Shown in pieces: positions 50,057-58,341 of a stretch of DNA of 64,000 nucleotides. Location of the stretch: the NCBI GenBank assembly GCA_002339725.1, contig DDKN01000077.1:58957-122956 (forward strand), in the 5' to 3' direction. The translations under genes were made by a program, and so were the position numbers. Position 1 is the stretch's first letter; every line of letters starts with the position of its first letter. Under the pieces are notes generated by a model. It was not told the origin of the DNA and searched no databases. It saw nothing but the letters and a program-made list of their open reading frames with translations. The DNA is from Thiobacillus sp. UBA2597. GTDB taxonomy: Bacteria > Pseudomonadota > Gammaproteobacteria > Burkholderiales > Thiobacillaceae.

Positions 50057-50075
50057 TATACTCCTTAGGAGTATA
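50057..50075 (-). promoter_or_regulatory. Palindromic operator over the toxin ribosome site
   Basis: TATACTCC and GGAGTATA are separated by TTA; on the minus strand the centre reads TAAGGAG, the toxin ribosome site. TATACT may also serve as a -10 box. An autoregulatory operator bound by the antitoxin is the likely role. Confidence 0.6.
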
Positions 50076-50098
50076 GTTGTCCAGCACCTGACACGCCG

Positions 50099-50134
50099 AA
50101 AAAACGAAGCGGCCCGCCTGTTGCCAGGCGGGCC
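50099..50134 (-). terminator. Rho-independent terminator after fbp
   Basis: GGCCCGCCTG (50111-50120) pairs with CAGGCGGGCC (50125-50134) around TTGC; on the minus strand a short spacer and six T follow. It terminates fbp and shares its stem with the palindrome at 49338. Confidence 0.75.
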
Positions 50135-50159
50135 GATCCGTTGTCCACGGGAAGAACCC

Positions 50160-50200
50160 AAGCTCCCCCTCCCGGCCTCCCCCTTGCGGAGGAGGGGTGC
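50160..50200. repeat. Palindromic repeat, family A copy 4 (after fbp)
   Basis: CCCCCTCCC...CCTCCCCC, loop TTGC, then GGAGGAGGGG. It lies between the fbp stop and its terminator. Confidence 0.6.
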
Positions 50201-50207
50201 GACGGCC

Positions 50208-51239
50208 TCAGGCGGCGGCGGCCTCCGGGTTGGTGTGGTAGCGGGTGATCCGCTCGACCTCGTTCTTCGAGCCCAGCACCACGGGCACGCGCTGGTGGAT
50301 GCCCTTGGGCTGCAGTTCCAGGATACGTTCGCGGCCGGTGGTGGCGGCGCCGCCGGCCTGCTCGACGATGAAGGCCATGGGATTGGCCTCGTACATCAGG
50401 CGCAGCTTGCCGCCCTTTTCCTTCAGCTTGCTGTCCATCGGGTACATGAAGACGCCGCCGCGGGTGAGGATGCGGTGCACCTCGGCCACCATGGAGGCGA
50501 CCCAGCGCATGTTGAAGTCCTTGCCGCGCGGGCCCTCCTTGCCCTTGAGGCACTCGTCGACGTAGCGGCGCACCGGCTCTTCCCAGAAGCGGTAGTTCGA
50601 CATGTTGATGGCGAATTCCTTGGTGTCTTCCGGGATGGTCATGTTCTCGTGGGTGAGCACGAACTCGCCGACGTTCGGGTCGAGGGTGAAGCCGTTGACG
50701 CCATGGCCGGTGGTCAGCACCAGCATGGTGGACGGGCCGTAGATGGCGTAGCCGGCACAGACCTGCTTGACGCCGGGCTGCAGGAAGGCCTCGACCGGGG
50801 TGGGGCCGTCGACGTTTTCGCCGCCCGGGCAGCGCAGGATGGAGAAGATGGAGCCGACCGAGACGTTGACGTCGATGTTGGAGGAGCCGTCGAGCGGATC
50901 GAACAGCAGCAGGTACTTGCCGCGCGGGTTGCCGGCGGGGATCTGGTAGATCTCGTCCATCTCCTCCGAGGCCATGGCGGCAAGATGCCCCGCCCACTCG
51001 TTGCGCTTCAGGAAGATCTCGTTGGACAGCACGTCCATCTTCTTCTGCTCTTCGCCCTGGACGTTCTCGGAGCCGGCCGCGCCCAGCACGCCGAGCAGGC
51101 CGCCGTGGTTGACGCCGTTGGAGATCATCTTGCAGGCGGTGACGACGTCGTTCAACAGGCCGGTGAAGTCGCCGGTGGCGCCTTTGACGTGGCGCTGTTC
51201 CTCGATCAGGAACTGGGTCAGGGTGGTACCGATATGCAT
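50208..51239 (-). CDS. fbp: Fructose-1,6-bisphosphatase, class I
   Basis: A gluconeogenic or Calvin-cycle phosphatase of 343 residues. The metal site is complete: [23 protein letters not shown] (the DPLDGSSN signature), and the N-terminal [13 protein letters not shown] supplies the Glu ligands. [36 protein letters not shown] and [37 protein letters not shown] are family-typical. ATG at 51239. It is monocistronic with a terminator at 50099. Confidence 0.96.
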   Translation of the reverse strand: MHIGTTLTQFLIEEQRHVKGATGDFTGLLNDVVTACKMISNGVNHGGLLGVLGAAGSENVQGEEQKKMDVLSNEIFLKRNEWAGHLAAMASEEMDEIYQIPAGNPRGKYLLLFDPLDGSSNIDVNVSVGSIFSILRCPGGENVDGPTPVEAFLQPGVKQVCAGYAIYGPSTMLVLTTGHGVNGFTLDPNVGEFVLTHENMTIPEDTKEFAINMSNYRFWEEPVRRYVDECLKGKEGPRGKDFNMRWVASMVAEVHRILTRGGVFMYPMDSKLKEKGGKLRLMYEANPMAFIVEQAGGAATTGRERILELQPKGIHQRVPVVLGSKNEVERITRYHTNPEAAAA

Positions 51240-51329
51240 GCTGCCCTCGCGATGGTCTTGAAAATGAAGAATCGCGAATTTTATCAGAGCATTAGGCCTT
51301 TTTATAAGCCTTTTGTGGCCAGGGGAAAG

Positions 51330-51371
51330 CCTTCCCCCTCCCGACTTCCCCCATGAAGGGGAAAGGGGGCG
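51330..51371. repeat. Palindromic repeat, family A copy 5 (fbp-tonB gap)
   Basis: CTTCCCCCTCCC...CTTCCCCC, loop ATG, then AAGGGGAAAGGGGG. The 210-base gap 51240-51449 otherwise holds the fbp promoter region (a TAAAAT box near 51276-51281 on the minus strand) and the tonB 3' end. Confidence 0.6.
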
Positions 51372-51449
51372 AGCTGATCGGCAGGCGGGCCAGGGCGCTG
51401 TGCCCCATCGCGGGATAGCCGGGGTGGGGATTGACGAGGCGCCCCGGGC

Positions 51450-52331
51450 CTATTGGGTGGTCAGCTGGTCGGACCGGGTGAAGGACCAGGTGCGGGTGAT
51501 GCTGAGGATGTCCACCTTTTTGCGCATCTCGGGCGGGAACGGGGCATACGGTCCGGCATTTTCCACGATGTTGCGGGCCGCGGCATCGAGCAGCTTGTGG
51601 CCCGAGCTGCGGTCGATGTGGACGTCGACCACATTGCCGTCGGCGCCAATCTCCACGGTCAGGATGAGCGAGCCGTAAAGACCCTGGCGCCGGGCCGCCT
51701 CGGGATAGTTGTTGTTGCCATAGCGCTCCACCTTCAGGCGCCAGTCCTCGACATAACGGGCGAAGACGAATTCCTGGGCGCGGGCACCGATGAAGGCGCG
51801 GCGCGGCCGGTTCTGGCTGGCCTCCCACTCCTGGTCGATGCGGGCGGCGAGCTTGGCCATCTCCAGACTGCGGCTGACCAGATCGGTCGGGGCGGCGTTG
51901 GGCTCGGGCGGCTGCGGCGCCGCGTCGGGCCGGGCACGGGGCTCACGCACGGCGTAATTCGACTTGGCCTGCTGCATGAGCAGCCGGGCCTGTTGTTCCA
52001 GGGCCTCGGCGCGCGCGGCCAGCTGGTGTTCGGCCGAGGCGGCGCTGTCCTGGCTGTGGGCGGGCAGCGGGCTTTTCGCCTGCAGCCTGGCCTCGACATC
52101 GCCGCCGCCGTCGAGATTGGCCTGGGCCAGCACGTCGGCCTTGAGCGGCTTGTCCCGGCTCATGCTGTTGACCAGCACCACCTCCATCGGCAGCTCGCTT
52201 TCGAACAGCTTGGGGTTGGCCGGCACGAAGTGGATGCCGAAAATGACAACGACATGCACGATGGCGGAGAAGATGACCGCCTGGCTGAAGCGGTCATCCC
52301 AATCGGTCGAGGTCATCTGCGTATAGGCCAC
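51450..52331 (-). CDS. TonB-family energy transducer
   Basis: A 293-residue protein. An N-terminal membrane anchor (AVIFSAIVHVVVIFGIHFV, about 18-36) has the SxxxH-type Ser/His (SAIVH) needed for ExbBD coupling. A charged, Ala/Gln/Pro-rich periplasmic linker follows. The C-terminal TonB domain is marked by YPEAARRQGLYGSLILTVEIGADGNVVDVHIDRSSGHKLLDAAA. It would energise the TonB receptors of the window, though no exbBD is seen here. GTG at 52331 is 7 bases after the RNase stop; an ATG at 52316 is an alternative. Confidence 0.9.
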   Translation of the reverse strand: MAYTQMTSTDWDDRFSQAVIFSAIVHVVVIFGIHFVPANPKLFESELPMEVVLVNSMSRDKPLKADVLAQANLDGGGDVEARLQAKSPLPAHSQDSAASAEHQLAARAEALEQQARLLMQQAKSNYAVREPRARPDAAPQPPEPNAAPTDLVSRSLEMAKLAARIDQEWEASQNRPRRAFIGARAQEFVFARYVEDWRLKVERYGNNNYPEAARRQGLYGSLILTVEIGADGNVVDVHIDRSSGHKLLDAAARNIVENAGPYAPFPPEMRKKVDILSITRTWSFTRSDQLTTQ

Positions 52332-52338
52332 GCGCTGA

Positions 52339-54180
52339 TTATGCCTCCAAACGGGCGACGAACTGGCAGGCCAGCTCGATGTCGAGCAGGTCGATGGCGC
52401 CCAGCGTCAGCCGCACCCGCTCGCCCGGGTTAAGCGCCGGGGCGCCGGTGAGCTTGGCGATCAGCGGCAGGCCGTCCAGGCGCACCAGGTTCTCGCGCCA
52501 GACCGTGGCCTCGGCCTCGTGCACGCCCTCCTGCTGCAGCCAGCGCAGGCACCAGTAGCGTTCCATCCTGCGCTGGAATTCGGCATAGGCGTCGTAGGCC
52601 AGCTCGAAATCGCGCACATGGGCGAACAGCATGGGGTCGTTGCCGGCGTAGGCCGGGGGCTCGCCGCGCGTGACGGCCAATATCTGGCGCTGGTTGATCA
52701 GGTCGACATAGCGGCGCAGGGGCGAGGTGCTCCAGGTGTAGTGCTCGACGCCCAGGCCCTCGTGCGGCGCCGGCTTCAGGGTCAGGCGCACCTTGCCCTG
52801 GGTCTGCGCCCGGTAGATGCCGGCGACCCCGCTCTCCGCCAGGAGGCGGCCCCAGCGGCTGTTGGCCAGGATCATCAGCTCGGATACCAGCTTGTCGATG
52901 GGGTTGCCGCGCACGCGGGGCAGGATCTGCACCCTGTCGTCTTCCACCTTGAAGACGTAATCGACACGCTGCACCGAATCGGCCTTGCCGCGCGCCGCCT
53001 CCAGCTGGCAGGCAAAACCCCAGAGCCATTCCAGCTCGCGCCGGAAGGGATAGTCCGCGCCGCCGGCGCCGATGGTCTCTTCGTTGAACAAGGGCTCCAG
53101 GGTCTCGTGCCTCAGGTTGGCGGCGATGCGGATGACGTCGGCCTGGGTCTGCACCTCGCGGATGCCGTAATCGGGGCCGACCTCGACATAGAGCGAGAGC
53201 GCGGCGCAGTCGCGGTTTTCGGCCAGGGTGTAACGCTCGACCAGGTTCTCCGGCAGCATGGTGATCTTGTCGCCCGGCATGTACACCGTGGACAGGCGGC
53301 TGGCGGCGACCCGGTCGAGCTCGCTGCCGGGCGCGATGCCGAGCGCCGGCGCCGCGATGTGGATGCCGACCCGGACCGAGCCGTCGGGCCGGAAGATGAC
53401 CGAGAAGGCGTCGTCGATCTCGGTGGTGGCGGCGTCGTCGATGCTGAAGGCCGGGGCGTCGCCGGCCGGCAGGTCGGGCGGCGGCGGCGGCGCGTGCAGC
53501 TCGGGAAAGCCGGTGCCCTTGGGGAAGTGCTCGAGCAGGAAGGCCTGCAGGTGGTAGTCGTGACTGGACGGAATGGCGCCGCAGCGGTCCATCAGCCGCA
53601 CCGGGGTGAGGCCGGTCTCGGCGCAAGCCTCGGTCAGCGCCTTGAACTCGAGGCTGTTCTTGTCCGGCTTGTGCAGCAGGTGAAAGACCTGGGGCCGGAA
53701 GGCCTCGGGCAACTGACCGGCCTTGAGCTGGGCCACCCATTCGGCCTTCTGCGCCGCCTCGCGTGCGCGCCGCTCCAGCCCGGCCTTGGCCGCGGCCAGG
53801 GCGTCGGCCGGCGCCGCCTTGTAGCGGCCCTTGCCCTTTTTGTAGAAGTAGATCGGCGAGCCGTGCAGCTTGAGCAGCACCGCTCCCGCCTCGGGCGCGC
53901 TCGGCTCGTGGCCGTAGTACTCGCGCGCCAGGTCGACGAAGCCGAACTCGGCCTCGCCCGCCACCTCCCAGAGGAAATCGGGGTCGAGCTCCGCACCCAG
54001 CTGACGCGCGCCCTCCATGGCGGCGGCCGGCGCCGGCGCCGCAAAACGCAGCAGGATGTGGGCGGCCTTCACCTTGGCCCGCTTGCCGTGCTGCGATTCG
54101 AGCTGCACCGAGGCGTCGTTGTCGGCCAGGATGGTGCCGGCCTTGATGTCGCCGTCTTCTTCGTAATAAACGTAGGTCAT
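52339..54180 (-). CDS. RNase II/RNB-family exoribonuclease
   Basis: A 613-residue 3'-5' exoribonuclease-like protein. After a divergent N-terminal part (about 1-225), the RNB domain begins around AFSIDDAATTEIDDAFSVIF, where the Asp cluster binds Mg, and continues with HIAAPALGIAPGSELDRVAASRLSTVYMPG, LVSELMILANSRWGRLLAE, TWSTSPLRRYVDLINQRQI. A short OB-like end follows. The N-terminus differs from E. coli RNase II, as in the beta- and cyanobacterial subfamily. ATG at 54180. It is cotranscribed with the TonB gene. Confidence 0.9.
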   Translation of the reverse strand: MTYVYYEEDGDIKAGTILADNDASVQLESQHGKRAKVKAAHILLRFAAPAPAAAMEGARQLGAELDPDFLWEVAGEAEFGFVDLAREYYGHEPSAPEAGAVLLKLHGSPIYFYKKGKGRYKAAPADALAAAKAGLERRAREAAQKAEWVAQLKAGQLPEAFRPQVFHLLHKPDKNSLEFKALTEACAETGLTPVRLMDRCGAIPSSHDYHLQAFLLEHFPKGTGFPELHAPPPPPDLPAGDAPAFSIDDAATTEIDDAFSVIFRPDGSVRVGIHIAAPALGIAPGSELDRVAASRLSTVYMPGDKITMLPENLVERYTLAENRDCAALSLYVEVGPDYGIREVQTQADVIRIAANLRHETLEPLFNEETIGAGGADYPFRRELEWLWGFACQLEAARGKADSVQRVDYVFKVEDDRVQILPRVRGNPIDKLVSELMILANSRWGRLLAESGVAGIYRAQTQGKVRLTLKPAPHEGLGVEHYTWSTSPLRRYVDLINQRQILAVTRGEPPAYAGNDPMLFAHVRDFELAYDAYAEFQRRMERYWCLRWLQQEGVHEAEATVWRENLVRLDGLPLIAKLTGAPALNPGERVRLTLGAIDLLDIELACQFVARLEA

Positions 54181-54182
54181 TC

Positions 54183-54290
54183 TTTCTTCTTCACCGCGAA
54201 GGGCGCGAAGAAAACCACGTTGAACACCGAAGGCGTCTTGCGCACATGTCTTTTCATCTTTCGCGCCCTTCGCGCTCTTTGCGGTTTAAA
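54183..54290. repeat. Dispersed inverted repeat, family B copy 4
   Basis: TTCACCGCGAAGGGCGCGAAG on the left faces CTTTCGCGCCCTTCGCGC then CTTTGCGGTTT on the right, spaced by about 50 unpaired bases. It fills the gap between the RNase and YqiA-like genes. Confidence 0.65.
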
Positions 54291-54848
54291 TCAAAATTCC
54301 AGAATCGTCGGGATGTACTCGGCGAAACGGGAAAAGCCGTGGTCGCCGCCCTCGAGCACCACCTGGCGGGCGCCGGCGAAATAGGCCACCGCCTCGCGGT
54401 AGTCGAGCACCGGATCGCCGGTCTCGACCAGCAGGAGATAGCGCTCGGGCCGGCTGATCGCCGGCACCTTGAGCGCCTGAAGTTCGGCCAGATGCTGCGC
54501 GGTGAATGTATATGTCTCGCCGCTGTGCCAGTTCTTCTGCGCCTTGCCCACCTCGCCGGCCAGCTTCTCGTCGCAGCCCACGCAGGGGTTGATCTGCACC
54601 GCCTTGAGGCCATGCCTTTCCGCCAGATAAGTGGCGTAGAAGCCGCCGAGCGAGCTGCCGATCAGCTTGACCGGGCGGCTGCTTTGCGCGATGAGGCCCT
54701 CCAGCAGGGCGATGGCCTCGGCCGGGCGGTGCGGCAGGTCGGGGCAGCGGTAGTCGCCGGCCAGGCCGCGCGCGGCAAGCCAGGCCTGAAGCTCGCGCGC
54801 CTTGCCGGACTGCGAGGAACTGTTGAAGCCGTGGATGTAGATCAGCAT
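54291..54848 (-). CDS. YqiA/YcfP-family alpha/beta hydrolase
   Basis: A 185-residue esterase-like protein. IYIHGFNSSSQSGKA at the N-terminus forms the oxyanion region; the nucleophile Ser is in LIGSSLGGFYATYLAE (GSSLGG, about residue 66). The catalytic Asp is in LLVETGDPVLDY, and the His in EGGDHGFSRF near the C-terminus. The family (E. coli YqiA) cleaves short acyl or acyl-CoA esters in vitro; its natural substrate is unknown. ATG at 54848. Confidence 0.9.
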   Translation of the reverse strand: MLIYIHGFNSSSQSGKARELQAWLAARGLAGDYRCPDLPHRPAEAIALLEGLIAQSSRPVKLIGSSLGGFYATYLAERHGLKAVQINPCVGCDEKLAGEVGKAQKNWHSGETYTFTAQHLAELQALKVPAISRPERYLLLVETGDPVLDYREAVAYFAGARQVVLEGGDHGFSRFAEYIPTILEF

Positions 54849-54915
54849 GAACGAAAGGGGGGCGCGGCCAGCCGCGCAGGAAAAGCCCGAATGCTACCCG
54901 ACCCGGCCCGCCGCG

Positions 54916-55521
54916 TCAGCCGCGCGGCTGCTGCGCGAGCCAGGCCGTGAGTTCGTCCAGCAGAAGGCCGATGGCCTGGTTGAAGCCGGCGGCCGCGCCC
55001 GGGGCATCGTAGCTTTCGACCGGGGCGCCGACCCGGAAGTTTTTTTGTGCGATGAGGCGGGCGGCATCGCGCCGGATCAGCTGAACGTCGAGTTCGATCA
55101 CGGCCTGGCCCGGTGGTTGACTGGCATCGTGATACATCTCGATCAGGCGCAGCGAGAGCTGCAGCTCGCCGGTGAGGCCCTCGCCGGTCAGGGCGACCTG
55201 GCGATACAGGCAGCTCTGGCGCAGGCGGTCGCGCACCAGGAGGGCGATGCGGTTGGCCGGCCGATCGGTCCATTGGGCATACTGGTAATGGCCGCGATGG
55301 CCCTCGGCCCTGCCGAAGGCAAGACTGGTGCCGTTGTAGAACACGGAAGGCGCCAGGGTATCGATCAACAGGGCCGTGCTACCCTGGGGCCTGGCGCACT
55401 CGGCCCGGCCGGGGTCCTGCAGGTGGTAATAGTGCTTGCCTTTCGCTTCCAGGTCGATGTTGAGGCAGCCGGTGAGCAGGCCGGCCGCGAGCAGCGCCGG
55501 CAGGTAAAGGCGTCGTTTCAT
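54916..55521 (-). CDS. ABC-type transport auxiliary lipoprotein (PqiC/MlaB-associated type)
   Basis: A 201-residue outer- or inner-membrane lipoprotein; the lipobox LLTGC is at about residues 15-19. KHYYHLQDPGRAECAR, then LLIDTLAPSVFYNGTSLAFGRAEGHRGHYQYAQW, and NRIALLVRDRLRQSCLYRQVA fit the ABC_trans_aux family (PF03886) that accompanies MCE transporters. Its ATG overlaps the MlaD-like stop (ATGA). With the three genes upstream it forms one lipid-transport operon of the type found in betaproteobacteria. Confidence 0.88.
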   Translation of the reverse strand: MKRRLYLPALLAAGLLTGCLNIDLEAKGKHYYHLQDPGRAECARPQGSTALLIDTLAPSVFYNGTSLAFGRAEGHRGHYQYAQWTDRPANRIALLVRDRLRQSCLYRQVALTGEGLTGELQLSLRLIEMYHDASQPPGQAVIELDVQLIRRDAARLIAQKNFRVGAPVESYDAPGAAAGFNQAIGLLLDELTAWLAQQPRG

Positions 55522-56411
55522 TCTTTGGTCTCCCCCGGACCCAGGCTGCTCTCGGCCGGCCCGAACAGGGCGCCGGCCGGCTCGCGCAGGGTGCGCGCGG
55601 TATCGGCCACCGCCTGGCTGGCGCCGCGCAGGGCGCGCCCGGTCGCCTGCCATTCCTGCAGGGCCAGGTCGGTGCTGAGGCGCAGCTGGCCAACGCCGGT
55701 GCGCAGTTCCTGCACCGCCAGCCGGGTCTCCTCCAGCGTGGTCTCGAGCCTGGGGCCGACCTGGGCGAACTGTTTGTTCACCTGGGCCGCGGCATCGTGG
55801 CTGGCGATCAGGGCGCGCTTGAGGTCGGGTATGTCGCGCGCCACCGCGGCGCTGGTCTCGTTGATGTTGTCCAGGGTCGCCTCGACCGCGGCCAGATTGC
55901 GGTCGGACAGCAGGAGATTGAGCCGGCTCAAGGTTTCGTCGGCGCGCACGGCCACGCCCTCGATGCGCTCGGTGAACCTGGCCAGCTTGGCCTGACCCTC
56001 CAGCAGCACCGGGTAGGGCTCGCCGGCCGGTTTGCGGGTGAGCGGCGGCGCCTTCTCCACCAGGTTGTTGACCTCGATACTGGCCAGGCCGGTGAGCAGG
56101 TTGCGGTTGACCATGGCCACCGCCCCCTCCATCACCGGCGCCTTGGCGTCGATCTCGATCACCACGCGCACGTTCTTGGCCTCGGTCGGCAGGATTTCAT
56201 AATCGAGCACCTTGCCCACCTTGATGCCGTACATCTTCACGTCGCTGTTGAGTTGCAGGCCGTCGAGCGACTGCTGACGGAAGTAGATGGTGTAGCGGTT
56301 GAAATGCCGGTCTTCCAGACCGCCCTTGAGCCAGAGCAGGCCGGCCGCGAGCGAGGCGATCAAGGCCACGATCACCGCCCCCACCCAGGCATAGCGCGCT
56401 TCCGATTCCAT
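55518..56411 (-). CDS. MCE/MlaD-family lipid transport protein
   Basis: A 297-residue protein with one N-terminal membrane anchor (VGAVIVALIASLAAGLLWL, about 10-28), an MCE domain (about 38-120: YTIYFRQQSLDGLQLNSDVKMYGIKVGKV, VVIEIDAKAPVMEGAVAMV, LLTGLASIEVNN) and a long C-terminal helical part of repeated RLE/LRE heptads. It binds lipid in the periplasm. The gene overlaps the auxiliary lipoprotein gene and follows the ATPase by 11 bases. Confidence 0.92.
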   Translation of the reverse strand: MESEARYAWVGAVIVALIASLAAGLLWLKGGLEDRHFNRYTIYFRQQSLDGLQLNSDVKMYGIKVGKVLDYEILPTEAKNVRVVIEIDAKAPVMEGAVAMVNRNLLTGLASIEVNNLVEKAPPLTRKPAGEPYPVLLEGQAKLARFTERIEGVAVRADETLSRLNLLLSDRNLAAVEATLDNINETSAAVARDIPDLKRALIASHDAAAQVNKQFAQVGPRLETTLEETRLAVQELRTGVGQLRLSTDLALQEWQATGRALRGASQAVADTARTLREPAGALFGPAESSLGPGETKE

Positions 56412-56422
56412 GGGGTGCTCCC

Positions 56423-57184
56423 TTATCCGCCACGATGCGGCACATGGGCCGCAAAATACGACCGAATCCAGGGTTCATCAACCCGGGCCACCTCGGCCAC
56501 CGGGCCGTCGGCGATGACATGACCGCCGCTCAGCACGATGACACGATCGACGATGCCCCACAAGGTATCGAGATCGTGGGTATTCATGAACACCGTGATG
56601 CCGAGACTGTCGCACAGGGTGCGCACCGCCTGGTCGAAGGCGCGCGCGGCGATGGGGTCCAGCCCCGAGGTCGGTTCGTCCAGGAACAGGATTTCCGGCT
56701 CCAGCGCCAGTGCCCGCGCCAGCGCGGCGCGCTTGCGCATGCCGCCCGACAACTCGGCCGGTTTCTTGTCCAGGGCCGCCAGCGGCAGGCCGGCCAGGGC
56801 CATGCGCAGATCCACCAGCTGCAGGATCAGATGTTCGGGCAGCCGGGTGTGCTCCTTGAGCGGCGCCGCCACATTCTGCGCCACCGTGAGGGAGGAGAAC
56901 AGGGCGCCATCCTGGAACAGCACGCCGAAGCGCTGGCGCAGGTGGTTGAGCCTCTCCTGGTCGGCCTGCCAGACATCGATGCCGAACAGCCGGGCGGTGC
57001 CGGCGGTCGGCCGCATCAGGCCGATGAGTTCATTGAGCAGCACGGTCTTGCCGGTGCCGCTGCCGCCGATCAGGGCCACCAGCTCGCCCCGGCCGACCTG
57101 GAAACTGACGCCGTCGTGCACCCACACCCCGCCCAGCCGGGTGCGGATGGCTTGGGCCTCGATCACGGGTTCGGCGCCGGTCAT
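56423..57184 (-). CDS. MlaF-type ABC transporter ATP-binding protein
   Basis: A 253-residue ATPase with Walker A ALIGGSGTGKTVLLNELIGL (Walker A GSGTGKT), Q-loop RFGVLFQDGALFSSLTV, signature AELSGGMRKRAALARAL (LSGGM), Walker B EILFLDEPTSGLDP and H-loop NTHDL. The SGGM and FQDGALFSSLTV forms are typical of MlaF. Its ATG overlaps the permease stop by one base (TGATG). Confidence 0.93.
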   Translation of the reverse strand: MTGAEPVIEAQAIRTRLGGVWVHDGVSFQVGRGELVALIGGSGTGKTVLLNELIGLMRPTAGTARLFGIDVWQADQERLNHLRQRFGVLFQDGALFSSLTVAQNVAAPLKEHTRLPEHLILQLVDLRMALAGLPLAALDKKPAELSGGMRKRAALARALALEPEILFLDEPTSGLDPIAARAFDQAVRTLCDSLGITVFMNTHDLDTLWGIVDRVIVLSGGHVIADGPVAEVARVDEPWIRSYFAAHVPHRGG

Positions 57185-58320
57185 CAGATGCCCAGCTCGC
57201 TCAGCACGACGGCGAAGAAGGCGTCGATGATGATCACCGCCACGATGCTCTGCACCACGGTGGCGGTGGTGGCCAGGCCGACGCTGCGGGCGTCGCGGCT
57301 GACCCGCAGGCCGTTGTGGCAGGCGATCAGGCCGATGGCGGCACCGAACACCGGCGCCTTGGCCAGGCCGATCACCACTGTCTTGAGCTGCAACACGTCC
57401 TGCATGCGCTCGAGGAAGGCGATGTGGCCGATGTCGAGCTGGATGTCGGCCACCAGCATGGCGCCGTAGATGCCGGCCAGGCCGCCGACGAAGGTGAGCA
57501 GCGGCATGACCAGGATGATGGCGATCAGGCGCGGCAGCACCAGCACCTGGAAGGCCGACAGCCCGAGGGTGATGATGGCGGCGATCTCGTCGGCCACCTT
57601 CATGGTGCCGATCTGGGCGGTGAAGGCCGAGCCCGAGCGCCCGGCCACCAGCACCGCCACCAGCATGGGCGCCAGCTCGCGGAAGATGCCCAGGCTGGCG
57701 CCGTCGACAATGAAGATGTTGGCGCCGAACTTCTGGATCTGGATGCCGGTGAGGTAGGCCACCACCACCCCGATCAGGAAGTTCATGAGCACGATGATGG
57801 GCAGTGCGCGCAGGCCGACGTGCTCGAGCTGGACGAAGGTCTCGCGCAGACGGAAATTGCGCGGGCGGTGCAGGGCGTGCGCCAGGCTGGCGGCGGCGTG
57901 GCCCAGAAAGCGCAGACGGCTGTAGACCTCGCTCATAAGATCGGCCGCGCGTCTGCCCAGGCGCGCCAGCAGACTGGGCCGGGGCCGTCCCTGGAGCACG
58001 ACCTCCTCGAAGCGCTGTTCCACCAACTGCAGCAACTCGGTCTGCCGGGGCTGCAGCCCGGTGAAACGCACATCGGACCAGGCCACGCCGGCCTGCCACA
58101 GCCGGCGCACCAGCAGCATGGCGCCGGCGCTGTCGAGCGCCGTCAGTTCATGGCCGTCAAGGGTGACGATGGCGGCACGCGGAATCGACGGCACGGGCAG
58201 GGCGGCGTCGAGCGCGGCAAGCTCGCTCAGGCACCAGCGGCCACGCAGGCTCAGCGTCCAGCCCGCGCCCGCTTGCCGCAGTTGATGCCAGGGTGTGGAT
58301 GCCGCCGCCGCTGCGCCCAA
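57184..58320 (-). CDS. MlaE-type permease fused to an N-terminal STAS domain
   Basis: A 378-residue inner-membrane protein. Residues about 10-95 form a STAS-like domain (SLRGRWCLSELAALDAAL, HELTALDSAGAMLLVRRLW), the role played by separate MlaB in E. coli. The MlaE permease follows: HVGLRALPIIVLMNFLIGVVVAY, then GIFRELAPMLVAVLVAGRSGSAFTAQIGTMKVADEI, a strong family signature. The TTG start at 58320 has GAGGGGAGA 9 bases upstream; no ATG or GTG fits. It is the first gene of the operon, 21 bases after mpl. Confidence 0.92.
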   Translation of the reverse strand: MGAAAAASTPWHQLRQAGAGWTLSLRGRWCLSELAALDAALPVPSIPRAAIVTLDGHELTALDSAGAMLLVRRLWQAGVAWSDVRFTGLQPRQTELLQLVEQRFEEVVLQGRPRPSLLARLGRRAADLMSEVYSRLRFLGHAAASLAHALHRPRNFRLRETFVQLEHVGLRALPIIVLMNFLIGVVVAYLTGIQIQKFGANIFIVDGASLGIFRELAPMLVAVLVAGRSGSAFTAQIGTMKVADEIAAIITLGLSAFQVLVLPRLIAIILVMPLLTFVGGLAGIYGAMLVADIQLDIGHIAFLERMQDVLQLKTVVIGLAKAPVFGAAIGLIACHNGLRVSRDARSVGLATTATVVQSIVAVIIIDAFFAVVLSELGI

Positions 58321-58341
58321 GCCGGGTCTCTCCCCTCGAAG

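Noticed and set aside
56423..58099. A 558-residue open frame ending in MlaF
   Set aside because: The upstream half lies antiparallel in frame to the MlaE gene and has no motif; the ATG at 57184 gives a normal MlaF.
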